20,016 nt of DNA from DAIMFL01 sp964372215. Lineage in GTDB: Bacteria > Pseudomonadota > Alphaproteobacteria > Dongiales > Dongiaceae. Below, piece by piece: positions 6,461-14,082 of the stretch. Both the position numbers and the translations under genes were made by a program. Below the pieces are notes generated by a model. The model had not been told where the DNA came from. It worked only from the letters and a program-made list of their open reading frames with translations, and did no database searches. Location: assembly GCA_964372215.1 (NCBI GenBank), contig CAYJQC010000053.1, positions 1-20,016 on the forward strand. The letters run 5' to 3'. Each line of letters opens with the position of its first letter. Position 1 is the first letter of the stretch.

Positions 6461-8242
6461 TCAACTGCCCGCGATGCCGGCGATGATCCGCGCCGCCTTC
6501 TCGCTGCCCTTGGCCGCCTTCATGCGGGCGGACACCACGGCCAGGCGGGCGTGCATCAGGCGGTCGTTGAGCAGCCGCTCGATGGCGCCGACCATCTGCT
6601 GGTCGGTCCAGGTGTAGCGCGCCAGCTCCTCGCCGTAGCCGGTGTCGTGGATGCGGGCGGCGTTGTCGAGCCCGTCCCAGCAGAACGGCATGATGATCGC
6701 CGGCTTGCCGAAATACAGCGCCTCGTTGAAGCTGTTGTTGCCGCCATGGTGGATGAACAGCTCGACATGGGGGATCACCGCCGGCTGCGGGTACCAGGTT
6801 CCGAGATGCACGTTGCCGGGAACCTCGCTGTACTGGTGCCGGTAGTCGCCGACATTCATCAGGAAGCGAAACGGCAGCTTGCCGAACAGGGCGATCATGC
6901 GCTTGTACAGATTGACGTCGGCCGCCCCCAGGCTGCCGAAGCTCACATAGATCAGCGGCTGCTCGTCATGGCCGGGGAAGTTCGGCACGACGTAGCTGCC
7001 CTCGTCGCGCACGCAGCCCTCGAGATATTGGAACTTCGCGGGGTTGAGCGGCGTGCGCCGCTTGAACTGCAGCGGCTGCGGATAGAGCAGCAGGTTCATC
7101 CAGGGCGAGGTCTCGAAGAACTCGCCGAGCGGATAGGGCTGCTCGCCGACCTTCTGCAGGAACGCGTTGAACCGTGCATGGGTCGGCGCGACCTGGCGCA
7201 GGAACGCATCCTCGAACGCCCGGAAGCAGGCCTTGTCGGTTTCGTGGCAGCCCGACAGATGCGGCGGGATGTCGGGATCGGGCACCTCGTTCTCGGAGCA
7301 GGAGATGATGCGGACCCACGGCCGCCCGGTGCGCTTGATCGCCGGGAACAGCACCACGTTGTCGACGCAGGTGACGTCGGGCTTGATGCGCTGCAGATGG
7401 GCGTTCAGCCCGGCCTCGGCGATGATCGCGCTGTCGACGATCGCCTCCCACACCGGCACCACGTAGGTCGGGATCTGCTCGATCGGCGACAGCCGGAAAT
7501 GCGGCAGATGGCCGGCGATGAAGTTGGCCCAGAACTTCGCCACCTCCTCGTCCGACAGGCCGCCGGACATGTCGACCAGGTTCTCCTCGAACCCGTACTT
7601 TTCGAACACCCCCTTGAAGCCCTTGTCGCAGACGAAGACCGGGTTGTGGCCCATCGATTTCAGCTGCTGGGCGACGCCGACGCAGTTGAGCGCCGGCCCG
7701 AACGCCGCCTCGGGAAACAGCACCACGGTCTTGGCGCCCGAACGCGCCGGGCGCATCGCCGATTTGGCGGCCGGCTTCGGCGCGGCCTTCGGCTTCGGCG
7801 CCGGCGTCGGCCTGGCGATCGCTTTCTTGACCGGCGCCTTTTTCGCGGGCGCCTTCTTGACCGGCGCCTTCCTGGCGGGAGCCTTCCGCGCCGGCGCCTT
7901 GGGCTTCGACTTGGCCTTGGCCTTCGGCGCCGCCTTGCGCTTGGTGGGACGCTTGGCCTTGGGGGTCGCCCGGCGCTTGGTCCGCGCCTTGGTCTTTGCC
8001 TTCGGCGCCGCCTTGCGCTTCGCCTTGGTCCGGGACTTCGGCGCCGTCTTGCGCTTCGCCCCCACCTTGTGCTTCGTCATGGTCTTGCGCTTCGCGGGCG
8101 CCTTGCGCCGCGATCTGGACTTGGCGGTCGCCTTCTTCGGCGCCGTCTTGCGCTTGGCGAGGGCCTTGCGCTTCGCCTTCGTCTTGGCCCCGGATTTGCC
8201 CCGGGACTTGCCCGCCGCCTGCTTCTTGCGTGTCGCTGCCAT
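6461..8242 (-). CDS. GT1/UGT-like glycosyltransferase with N-terminal histone H1-like basic tail (593 aa)
   Basis: Two parts in one unbroken frame. Residues 1-171 are Lys/Ala/Pro/Arg-rich with no Asp or Glu at all (first acidic residue is Glu178), built of repeats such as KAPARKAPARKAPVKK. They resemble histone H1 or AlgP-type tails. From about residue 172 (KTVVLFPEAAFGPALNCVGV) a GT-B fold glycosyltransferase follows, close to UDP-glycosyltransferases of the macrolide/sterol type. The donor-site signature is WYPQPAVIPHVELFIHHGG through NNSFNEALYFGKP, with His498-His-Gly-Gly-Asn-Asn-Ser504. The usual DQ after it reads DGLDNA. No signal peptide or membrane segment is visible, so it is probably cytoplasmic, perhaps held on an anionic surface by the tail. 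ATG 8242 has AGGGGAG 7 bases upstream. Internal Met163 lacks a ribosome site, so a tail-less product is not expected. It begins 40 bases after potA. Acceptor unknown. Confidence 0.88.
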   Translation of the reverse strand: MAATRKKQAAGKSRGKSGAKTKAKRKALAKRKTAPKKATAKSRSRRKAPAKRKTMTKHKVGAKRKTAPKSRTKAKRKAAPKAKTKARTKRRATPKAKRPTKRKAAPKAKAKSKPKAPARKAPARKAPVKKAPAKKAPVKKAIARPTPAPKPKAAPKPAAKSAMRPARSGAKTVVLFPEAAFGPALNCVGVAQQLKSMGHNPVFVCDKGFKGVFEKYGFEENLVDMSGGLSDEEVAKFWANFIAGHLPHFRLSPIEQIPTYVVPVWEAIVDSAIIAEAGLNAHLQRIKPDVTCVDNVVLFPAIKRTGRPWVRIISCSENEVPDPDIPPHLSGCHETDKACFRAFEDAFLRQVAPTHARFNAFLQKVGEQPYPLGEFFETSPWMNLLLYPQPLQFKRRTPLNPAKFQYLEGCVRDEGSYVVPNFPGHDEQPLIYVSFGSLGAADVNLYKRMIALFGKLPFRFLMNVGDYRHQYSEVPGNVHLGTWYPQPAVIPHVELFIHHGGNNSFNEALYFGKPAIIMPFCWDGLDNAARIHDTGYGEELARYTWTDQQMVGAIERLLNDRLMHARLAVVSARMKAAKGSEKAARIIAGIAGS

Positions 8243-8249
8243 GCTCGCT

Positions 8250-8256
8250 CTCCCCT
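8250..8256 (-). promoter_or_regulatory. Ribosome binding site fixing the start of the basic tail
   Basis: AGGGGAG on the minus strand, 7 bases before the ATG at 8242. This strong site shows that the Lys/Ala-rich tail is translated as part of the glycosyltransferase. It argues against a start after the tail. Confidence 0.65.
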
Positions 8257-8282
8257 GTTCCTGCGCCCCGGATCCGCGCGCC

Positions 8283-9422
8283 TCAGTCCGGCAGCACCCG
8301 CGCATGCTCGGCCGGCCAATCGCACCACACCTCGACGCCTTCGGCCAGTCCGCCGGCGATGGCGTGGCCGGCGCCGAGCCGCGCGATCAGCGGTGCCTCG
8401 AGCCCGGCGACGGCGAGATGCACCATCAGATCCTGCCCCATATAGGCGATGCTGCGCACCCGTCCGCCGATCGCGCCGCCGTCCGGCTCGTCCCCCGGTC
8501 CGTCCCCCGGGCCGTCCGGGGGGTTGTCGCCGAGCACGGCCGGCTTGGCAAGGGCGACCCGCAGCCGCTCGGGCCGCACCGCGAGCGCGGCCGGCGCGCC
8601 GGAAACGGTGGCGGCGCCTTCGGCCAGGGCGCCGCGGAACCGGCCGAGGCCGTCGACCTCGACCAGACCGTCCGCCGCCAGCCGGCCCGGCAGGAAGTTC
8701 ATCACCCCGATGAAGCCGGCGACGAAGCGGTTGGCCGGGTGCTCGTAGAGCGCCTTCGGGCTGCCGAGCTGGGCGATCCGGCCGCGCTCGATGAGTGCGA
8801 TCCGGTCGGCCATCACCAGCGCCTCCTCCTGGTCGTGGGTCACCACCAGGAAGGTGATGCCGGTGTCGTGCTGCAGGCGCTTCAGCTCGAGCTGCATCTG
8901 CTCGCGCAGCTTCTTGTCGAGCGCGGCCAGCGGTTCGTCCAGCAGCAGCACCCGCGGCCGCTTGATCAGGGCGCGGGCCAGCGCCACGCGCTGGCGCTGG
9001 CCGCCCGAGAGCTGCTGCGGCTTGCGCGCCGCTTCGGCGCCGAGCTGCACCATGTCGAGCGCCTCGGCGACCCGGCGCTTGAGCTCGGCCCCCTTCACGC
9101 CCTCCATCTCCAGCCCGTAGGCGACGTTGGCGGCGACGCTCAAGTGGGGAAACAGGGCATAGGACTGGAACATCATGTTGACCGGCCGGCGGTTCGGCCG
9201 CATCTCCGTGATGTCGGCGCCGTCGAGCAGCACGCGGCCGCGGTCCGGCCGTTCGAACCCGGCGATCATCCGGAGCAGCGTGGTCTTGCCGCAGCCCGAG
9301 GGCCCGAGCAGCGCGAAGAACTCGTTCTCGGCGATGGCGAGCGACAGATCGTCGACCGCCGTGATCGGGCCGAAGCGCCGGGTCGCCCCGCGGATCTCGA
9401 TGACGGCGCGGCTCTCGCTCAT
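8283..9422 (-). CDS. potA: Polyamine-type ABC transporter ATP-binding protein PotA (379 aa)
   Basis: ATPase that powers the PotB/PotC permease at the inner face of the cytoplasmic membrane. Walker A GPSGCGKTT (40-48), Q-loop Gln86, signature LSGGQRQR (138-145), Walker B VLLLDEPLAALD (158-169) and switch His196 in VVTHDQEEA are all intact. A TOBE-like regulatory region follows residue about 235. The TOBE part contains an odd Gly/Pro/Asp insert (residues about 299-316, DNPPDGPGDGPGDEPDGG) from a 12-base tandem repeat. The ATG overlaps the potC stop by four bases (ATGA), showing translational coupling, with AAGG 7 bases upstream. A much longer open frame extending upstream is potC sequence in another frame. 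CUT1/MOI-type relatives import spermidine, putrescine or related cations; the exact substrate is not shown. Confidence 0.93.
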   Translation of the reverse strand: MSESRAVIEIRGATRRFGPITAVDDLSLAIAENEFFALLGPSGCGKTTLLRMIAGFERPDRGRVLLDGADITEMRPNRRPVNMMFQSYALFPHLSVAANVAYGLEMEGVKGAELKRRVAEALDMVQLGAEAARKPQQLSGGQRQRVALARALIKRPRVLLLDEPLAALDKKLREQMQLELKRLQHDTGITFLVVTHDQEEALVMADRIALIERGRIAQLGSPKALYEHPANRFVAGFIGVMNFLPGRLAADGLVEVDGLGRFRGALAEGAATVSGAPAALAVRPERLRVALAKPAVLGDNPPDGPGDGPGDEPDGGAIGGRVRSIAYMGQDLMVHLAVAGLEAPLIARLGAGHAIAGGLAEGVEVWCDWPAEHARVLPD

Positions 9423-10216
9423 GGCTCGGCCTTGCGCTGCAGGCGCTGCGACAGGATCACCAGGAAGAAGCTGACGCCGATCACGATGGTGGCGACGGCG
9501 TTGATCTCCGGCGTCACGCCGAAGCGGATCATGGCATAGATCTGCATCGGAAAGGTGGTCGAGCCGCTGCCCGGCGCGGCGGTGAAATAGGCGATGATGA
9601 ACTCGTCGATGCTGAGGGTGAAGGCGAGCAGCGCGCCGGCCAGCACGCCCGGGAAGATCACCGGCAGCACGATGCGGAAGAAGGTCCGGATCTCGCCGGC
9701 GCCGAGGTCGATCGACGCCTCGACGATCGACTTGTCGAAGCCCTTGAGCCGGGCCCGCACCACCGCGCAGACGAAGGCGATGTTGAATACCGTGTGCGAC
9801 AGGATGATCGAGTGCAGGCCGAGGGTCACGTCGAGCAGGGTGTAGAACGACAGGAGCGCGATCGCCAGCACGATGTCGGGAATGATCATCGGCACGAACA
9901 CGAGGCCGTCGAGCAGCGCGCTCGGGCGCAGGCGCTCCAGGCCGAGCGCCAGCAGCGTGCCGATCGCGCTGGCGATCAGGGTCGAGGTGACCGCGACGAC
10001 CAGGGTGTTGCGGACCGAGGACAGGATCGCCTGGTTGACCGCGAGCTTGCCGTACCACTCGGTCGAGAAGCCGGTCCAGGCGGTCGGCAGCCCGCTCTTG
10101 TTGAAGCTCAACACGATCAGCACCACGATCGGCCCGTACAGGAACAGATAGACCAGGCCGAGATGGGCGCCGAGCCAGCGGCGCTCGGCCGGCACATGGC
10201 GGCTCATGGCGCGCAC
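9419..10216 (-). CDS. potC: Polyamine-type ABC transporter permease PotC (265 aa)
   Basis: Second permease subunit of the importer, with about six membrane helices. It carries the EAA loop (VEASIDLGAGEIRTFFRIVL, then P) that docks onto the ATPase. The start is a choice among three in-frame codons: TTG 10237, GTG 10216 and ATG 10207. GGGAGG at 10226-10231 is 9 bases from the GTG but 18 from the ATG, so I prefer GTG, giving MRAMSRHVPAERRW. The ribosome site itself sits inside a palindrome (10223-10251). The stop overlaps the potA start. The gap to potB is 51 bases. Confidence 0.92.
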   Translation of the reverse strand: MRAMSRHVPAERRWLGAHLGLVYLFLYGPIVVLIVLSFNKSGLPTAWTGFSTEWYGKLAVNQAILSSVRNTLVVAVTSTLIASAIGTLLALGLERLRPSALLDGLVFVPMIIPDIVLAIALLSFYTLLDVTLGLHSIILSHTVFNIAFVCAVVRARLKGFDKSIVEASIDLGAGEIRTFFRIVLPVIFPGVLAGALLAFTLSIDEFIIAYFTAAPGSGSTTFPMQIYAMIRFGVTPEINAVATIVIGVSFFLVILSQRLQRKAEP

Positions 10217-10222
10217 TCGAAT

Positions 10223-10251
10223 CGCCCTCCCCCGCAAGGGCGGAGGGAGCG
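10223..10251. repeat. GC-rich palindrome between potB and potC carrying the potC ribosome site
   Basis: On the plus strand CCCTC (10225-10229) pairs with GAGGG (10243-10247) and CGC (10233-10235) with GCG (10240-10242), with a three-C bulge. Read on the minus strand it supplies the GGGAGG that serves potC, so folding would hide the ribosome site. CTCCC..GCAAG..GGGAG palindromes of this sort recur between genes in many alphaproteobacteria, but only one copy is seen here. Confidence 0.45.
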
Positions 10252-10267
10252 GATGGGTGCAAGGGTC

Positions 10268-11134
10268 CTACGCATCTTTCGGCCGCTCCCCGCCGCGCCC
10301 CGTGCCCCAGGCCTGGGCGAACAGCAGCAGCAGCATGACCCCGATCAGGATGAAGGCGAGGGCCGAGCCGAACGGCCAGTCGCGCGCCTTCAGGAACTGG
10401 TCGTAGATCAGGTTGCCGACCATCTTCAGGCGGCCGCCGCCGAGCAGATCGGGGGTGATGAAGTTACCGATCGACAGCACGAACACGAACACCGAGCCGG
10501 CGGCGATCCCGGGCAGCGTCAGCGGCAGGATGATGCGCAGGAAGGTCTTCCAGCCGGGCGCGCCGAGATCGGCCGAGGCCTCGCGGATCTCCGGGTTGAG
10601 CCTGGAGATCGAGCTGTAGAGCGCCAGGATCATGAACGGCAGGTAGCCGTAGACCAGGCCGACGACGATGGCGAACTGGTTGTACAGCAGCGGCAGCGGC
10701 GCATCGATCAGGCCGAGCCCGGCCAGCGCGCGGTTGATCAGCCCCTCGTTGTTCAGCAGCACCATCCAGGCATAGGTGCGGATCAGGTAGTTGCTCCAGA
10801 ACGGCAGCATGGCGAGGATCAGCAGCGGCACCTGCCAGGATTTCCGCGCGGTCGCGATCAGGTAGGCGGCGGGATAGCCGACCACCAGCGCCACCAGGGT
10901 GGCGATGGCGGCGATCCGGGCCGAGGTCAGGAAGATCGAGAGATAGAGCGGATCGATGGCGCGGGCGTAGTTCTCGAGGGTGAAGACGTAGTCGATGCCG
11001 CCATAGACGCCGCGCTCGAAGAAGCTGAAGGCGAAGACGACCGCGCAGGGCACCACCAGGAACACGAACAGCCAGCCGATGCCGGGCCCGAGCAGCACCA
11101 GCCGGCGCAGAAGGTCGGTCCGGGACGCGGTCAT
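10268..11134 (-). CDS. potB: Polyamine-type ABC transporter permease PotB (288 aa)
   Basis: First permease subunit of the importer. A short cytoplasmic N-terminus (MTASRTDLLRRL) precedes about six membrane helices. The conserved EAA loop is present (REASADLGAPGWKTFLRIIL, then P). NYLIRTYAWMVLLNNEGLIN is typical of the PotB/PotH group. The ATG at 11134 has no purine-rich ribosome site: the preceding 30 bases are C-rich on the coding strand. It lies 78 bases after potD, behind a stable hairpin (11171-11198). Translation may depend on readthrough from potD, or the subunit is deliberately made at a lower level than the binding protein. Assignment is secure by motif and neighbours. Confidence 0.92.
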   Translation of the reverse strand: MTASRTDLLRRLVLLGPGIGWLFVFLVVPCAVVFAFSFFERGVYGGIDYVFTLENYARAIDPLYLSIFLTSARIAAIATLVALVVGYPAAYLIATARKSWQVPLLILAMLPFWSNYLIRTYAWMVLLNNEGLINRALAGLGLIDAPLPLLYNQFAIVVGLVYGYLPFMILALYSSISRLNPEIREASADLGAPGWKTFLRIILPLTLPGIAAGSVFVFVLSIGNFITPDLLGGGRLKMVGNLIYDQFLKARDWPFGSALAFILIGVMLLLLFAQAWGTGRGGERPKDA

Positions 11135-11170
11135 CGCGGGGCGCGGGGCAAGGCGGGGGCCGAACGACGA

Positions 11171-11198
11171 GGGGCCGCCGCCGCGAAGCGACGGCCCC
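11171..11198 (-). promoter_or_regulatory. Intercistronic stem-loop between potD and potB
   Basis: GGGGCCG (11171-11177) pairs with CGGCCCC (11192-11198), with a further CGC/GCG pairing inside around a GAA loop. There is no T-run, so it is not a classical intrinsic terminator. Stem-loops placed after binding-protein genes often stabilise that cistron or attenuate the downstream ones. Confidence 0.45.
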
Positions 11199-11212
11199 CG
11201 GAGCTCACGGCG

Positions 11213-12274
11213 CTACTGCGCCGAGGTGATTTCGGTCACCGCCCGCGTGTAGTCCTTCTGGGTGTTGCCGAGGTCGCGCAGCAGCTCGCCCTGCATGATC
11301 TCGGCCGGGGTCATCGCCATGTTCGGGAAGGTTTCCAGCAGGCTCGGATCGACACCTTCCATGGCCGCCTTGTTGGGCACCTTGTAGAGGATGTTCTCCG
11401 CCACCCAGCGATGCACCTCGGGCCGCAGCACGTAGTTGACGAAGGCCTCGGCCGCCGCCTTGTTCTCCGACGCGGCGGTCACCACCATGGTGTCGACCCA
11501 CATGTCGGTGCCTTCCTTGGGGATCACGTACTTGATGTCGGCGTTCTCGGCGATGCCGTAGTTGCACCAGCCGTCCCAGGCATGCACCAGGGCGGCCTCG
11601 CCGGACACCAGCTTCGAATAGAAGGTGGTGTCGTCATAGGCCAGCAGGGTCTTCTTGGCCTCGATCAGCAGGTCCCTGGCGGCCGCGATCTCGCCCGCGT
11701 CGGTGCTGTTCACGGAATGGCCGAGCGCCTTCAGCCCGGCCGCCATCAGCCAGCGGTCGGTGGCCAGCATGGTGACCTTGCCCTTGAGGTCGTCGGACGG
11801 CTTCAGCAAGTCCATCCAACTGGTCGGCGCGGTCTTCACCAGGTCGCTGCGGTAGCACAGGCCGGTGGTGCCCCAGGCATAGGGCACCGAGTGCTTGTTG
11901 CCGGCGTCGTAGGCCAGGGTCTGCGCCTCCGGATAGAGGTTCGCCAGATTGGGGATGTTGGCCGGGTCGAGATCGGCGATCAGGCCGAGATGGCCGAGCG
12001 CCTCGACGAACGGCGAGGAGACGAACAGCACGTCGTAGCCCTTGCCGCCGCCGGCGGTCACCTTGCCCATGATCTCTTCGTTGGTGGCGTGGACCGACAG
12101 CTCGGCCTCGATCCCGGTCTCCTTGGTGAAGTTCTCGAGCAGGTCGGCCGGCATGTAGCCGTCCCAGTTCGAGATCACGATCTTGTCGGCCGCCAAGGCG
12201 GTGCTGGCGCCGAGCGCGAGCGCCAGCGCGACGCCCGCGGCGACGGCGGGCAGAGTCCTGCTTGTATCAGACAT
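11213..12274 (-). CDS. potD: Periplasmic polyamine-type substrate-binding protein PotD (353 aa)
   Basis: Captures the ligand in the periplasm and delivers it to PotBC. The signal peptide is clear (MSDTSRTLPAVAAGVALALA, then LGASTALA before ADKIVISNWDGY). Matches to the polyamine-binding family include SNWDGY (Trp and Tyr at the positions that sandwich the ligand in PotD), VPYAWGTTGLCYR, HAWDGW and the GTDMWVDTMVV segment with a conserved Trp and Asp. The loop usually carrying Asp and Glu ligands reads ATDRWLMAAGL, so specificity may differ from spermidine or putrescine. I chose ATG 12274 because GGGAGA lies 8 bases upstream and the signal peptide then starts correctly; a frame open to 12394 adds only intergenic sequence. 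It begins 183 bases after the gamma-glutamyltransferase gene. Confidence 0.93.
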   Translation of the reverse strand: MSDTSRTLPAVAAGVALALALGASTALAADKIVISNWDGYMPADLLENFTKETGIEAELSVHATNEEIMGKVTAGGGKGYDVLFVSSPFVEALGHLGLIADLDPANIPNLANLYPEAQTLAYDAGNKHSVPYAWGTTGLCYRSDLVKTAPTSWMDLLKPSDDLKGKVTMLATDRWLMAAGLKALGHSVNSTDAGEIAAARDLLIEAKKTLLAYDDTTFYSKLVSGEAALVHAWDGWCNYGIAENADIKYVIPKEGTDMWVDTMVVTAASENKAAAEAFVNYVLRPEVHRWVAENILYKVPNKAAMEGVDPSLLETFPNMAMTPAEIMQGELLRDLGNTQKDYTRAVTEITSAQ

Positions 12275-12282
12275 GTCCGGTG

Positions 12283-12288
12283 TCTCCC
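12283..12288 (-). promoter_or_regulatory. Ribosome binding site of potD
   Basis: GGGAGA on the minus strand, 8 bases before the ATG at 12274. It places the start directly at the signal peptide. Confidence 0.6.
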
Positions 12289-12334
12289 ATTTCGTTGGCG
12301 GCGTCCGGTGGCGGACCCCGCGGCGGCGGCCGTC

Positions 12335-12419
12335 GTTACCTGGGCGCGTTGGCCCGGCCGCCGCTCGATGCCCCATTATCGAGCCTGGTAACATCCTCCG
12401 CCCCGCCCCGCACGGTCAA
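12335..12419 (-). promoter_or_regulatory. Candidate potD promoter/operator region
   Basis: In the 183-base gap upstream of potD, GTTACC (12335-12340) and GGTAAC (12387-12392) form an inverted repeat enclosing a smaller hairpin (CTCGAT 12364-12369 with ATCGAG 12378-12383). On the minus strand TTGACC (12419-12414) could serve as a -35 box, but no good -10 stands at 17 bases. Weak evidence; the arrangement would suit a regulator site controlling the importer. Confidence 0.25.
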
Positions 12420-12457
12420 CCCGGATTGCGGCGGGCGCGAACGCGGGTGCCGATCGG

Positions 12458-14038
12458 TCAGCCGGCGGCGGCCCCCGACCAGGGCGAGCCGATATCGGCC
12501 ATGCCCTGGTTCTCGGGCCCGCGCCGCAGCACCGCGCTGGGCGAGGCGAACAGCACGGGATAGGCGGCGGTTTCCGCCACCATGACAGGCATGGACGCGG
12601 CGACCGCGTCGAGCGTGGCGCGCGCGAGCCGGACGTCGAGCGTGGCGCCGGCACCGCCGGAGACGTCGAGCCGCGGGCAGTGGAACGCATCCTCCAGCGT
12701 CATGCCGTAGTCGATCAGGAACGACAGCACCTGCGCCACCGCCGGCAGGATGCGCCGGCCGCCCGAGGCGCCGAGCGCGACCCTGGCGCCGTCGCCGAGC
12801 CGGGCGATCGCCGGGCACATGTTGGAGAGCGGCCGCGCGCCCGGCGCGATCGCGTTCGGCCGCCCGGGCCGCGGGTCGAACCACATGATGCCGTTGTTCA
12901 TCATGATGCCGGATTGCGGCAGCAGCGCCTTCGACCCGAAGCGCGACAGCAGGGTCTGGGTCAGCGCCACCATGTTGCCGTCGCGATCGACCACCGACAG
13001 ATGCGAGGTGCAGGAGGCATTGGCGGTCGCCACCATGTCGGCGTCGTCGCCCAGCCCGGCGAGCCGCTCGGCATAGGCGGTGGCGAGGGACGCGGCGAAG
13101 GCGGCGTAGCCGGCGGCGCCGGGCCGTCCGGCGGCGCGTTCGGCCGGTGCCGGGCCGGCGTCCAGCAGCCCGAGCACGCGGGCCAGGGTCGGCCCGGCGG
13201 TCAGACCCGGCGGCGCGGCCACGCTGGCGCCGCGATAGGCGATCTCCAGGGGGTCGACCAGCCGTGCGCGATAGCCGGCGAGATCGGCCGCCGACAGCCT
13301 GCTGCCGCCCGACTGCAGGTCGGCGACGATCGAGCGGGCCAGCGCGCCGTCGTAGAAATCGCGCGGGCCGGCCTGGGCCAGATGGCGCAGGGTCTTGGCG
13401 AGGTTGCCGAGCGCGAGGCGCGGCAGCGGTCCGTCGCCGCCCGGCGCCGGCGCCATGCCGTCCGGCAGGTAGACCGCGCGCGAGGCCGGGAACTCGGCCA
13501 GCTCGCGCGCCGCAACGGCGATCGACAGGCTGCCGAACCAGTCGAGCGGCAGGCCGGCCTCGGCCAGCGCGATCGCCGGCCGGATCACCTCGCTCCAGCT
13601 CTTGCTGCCGAAGCTCTCCAGCGCCAGGCGCAGGCCGTCGACCTGGCCGGGCACCGCGATCGACTGGTAGCCCTTGACGTTGCGATCGCCTTCCACGGCC
13701 GGCCAGCCGAACAGCGCCGAATCGGTGCCGCCGGCCAGCGGATAGTCGGCCGGGTCGAGGGCGGACGGCGCGATCATGCCGAAATCGACCACCCGCACCC
13801 GGTCGTCGCGGGCCGTGTAGACCAGCATGTAGCCGCCGCCGCCCAGCCCGCTCATCCACGGCTCGGCGGCGGCGAGGGCGAGGCTGGTCGCCACCGCGGC
13901 ATCGACCGCGTTGCCGCCGGCGGCCAGGATCTGCGCCCCGGCACGGGCGGCGTCGAGGCTCTGCGACGCGACGATGCCGTGGGCCGAGACCACGGCCGGC
14001 TTGCGGATCTGCCAGTTCTGGAGGCGATGGTCGGTCAT
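12458..14038 (-). CDS. Gamma-glutamyltransferase family protein, apparently cytoplasmic (526 aa)
   Basis: Ntn-hydrolase that self-cleaves and then hydrolyses or transfers gamma-glutamyl groups (glutathione hydrolase, gamma-glutamyl-amine hydrolase or acylase). The cleavage nucleophile Thr344 lies in ASCTSHLSVVDRDGNMVALT, followed by QTLLSRFGSK, as in the family signature. ARPLSNMCP and GASGGRRILPA cover the substrate pocket. Cleavage would give subunits of about 343 and 183 residues. Unlike the periplasmic E. coli Ggt, no signal peptide precedes MTDHRLQNWQIRKPAVVSAH, so the enzyme probably stays in the cytoplasm. ATG 14038 has GGGAG 9 bases upstream; the frame is open further, but that sequence includes the 14083-14182 repeat. 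It heads the minus-strand block before the PotDBCA importer, suggesting it acts on an imported gamma-glutamyl or amine compound (inferred). Confidence 0.9.
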   Translation of the reverse strand: MTDHRLQNWQIRKPAVVSAHGIVASQSLDAARAGAQILAAGGNAVDAAVATSLALAAAEPWMSGLGGGGYMLVYTARDDRVRVVDFGMIAPSALDPADYPLAGGTDSALFGWPAVEGDRNVKGYQSIAVPGQVDGLRLALESFGSKSWSEVIRPAIALAEAGLPLDWFGSLSIAVAARELAEFPASRAVYLPDGMAPAPGGDGPLPRLALGNLAKTLRHLAQAGPRDFYDGALARSIVADLQSGGSRLSAADLAGYRARLVDPLEIAYRGASVAAPPGLTAGPTLARVLGLLDAGPAPAERAAGRPGAAGYAAFAASLATAYAERLAGLGDDADMVATANASCTSHLSVVDRDGNMVALTQTLLSRFGSKALLPQSGIMMNNGIMWFDPRPGRPNAIAPGARPLSNMCPAIARLGDGARVALGASGGRRILPAVAQVLSFLIDYGMTLEDAFHCPRLDVSGGAGATLDVRLARATLDAVAASMPVMVAETAAYPVLFASPSAVLRRGPENQGMADIGSPWSGAAAG

Positions 14039-14082
14039 GCCGTGCTGCTCCCGATCGAATCGAGCGAACCCTAGACCAAGAT

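Noticed and set aside
7729..8242. Lys/Ala-rich stretch as a separate small histone-like gene
   Set aside because: There is no stop codon, second ribosome site or frame change between it and the glycosyltransferase.
6335..8713. 792-residue plus-strand frame with Arg/Leu-rich repeats
   Set aside because: The repeats are the complement of the Lys/Ala tail codons of the glycosyltransferase; it starts inside the palindromic repeat and has no ribosome site of note.
9794..12391. 865-residue plus-strand frame opposite the pot genes
   Set aside because: Antisense shadow of potC, potB and potD, rich in Gln/His/Arg/Gly and lacking motifs.
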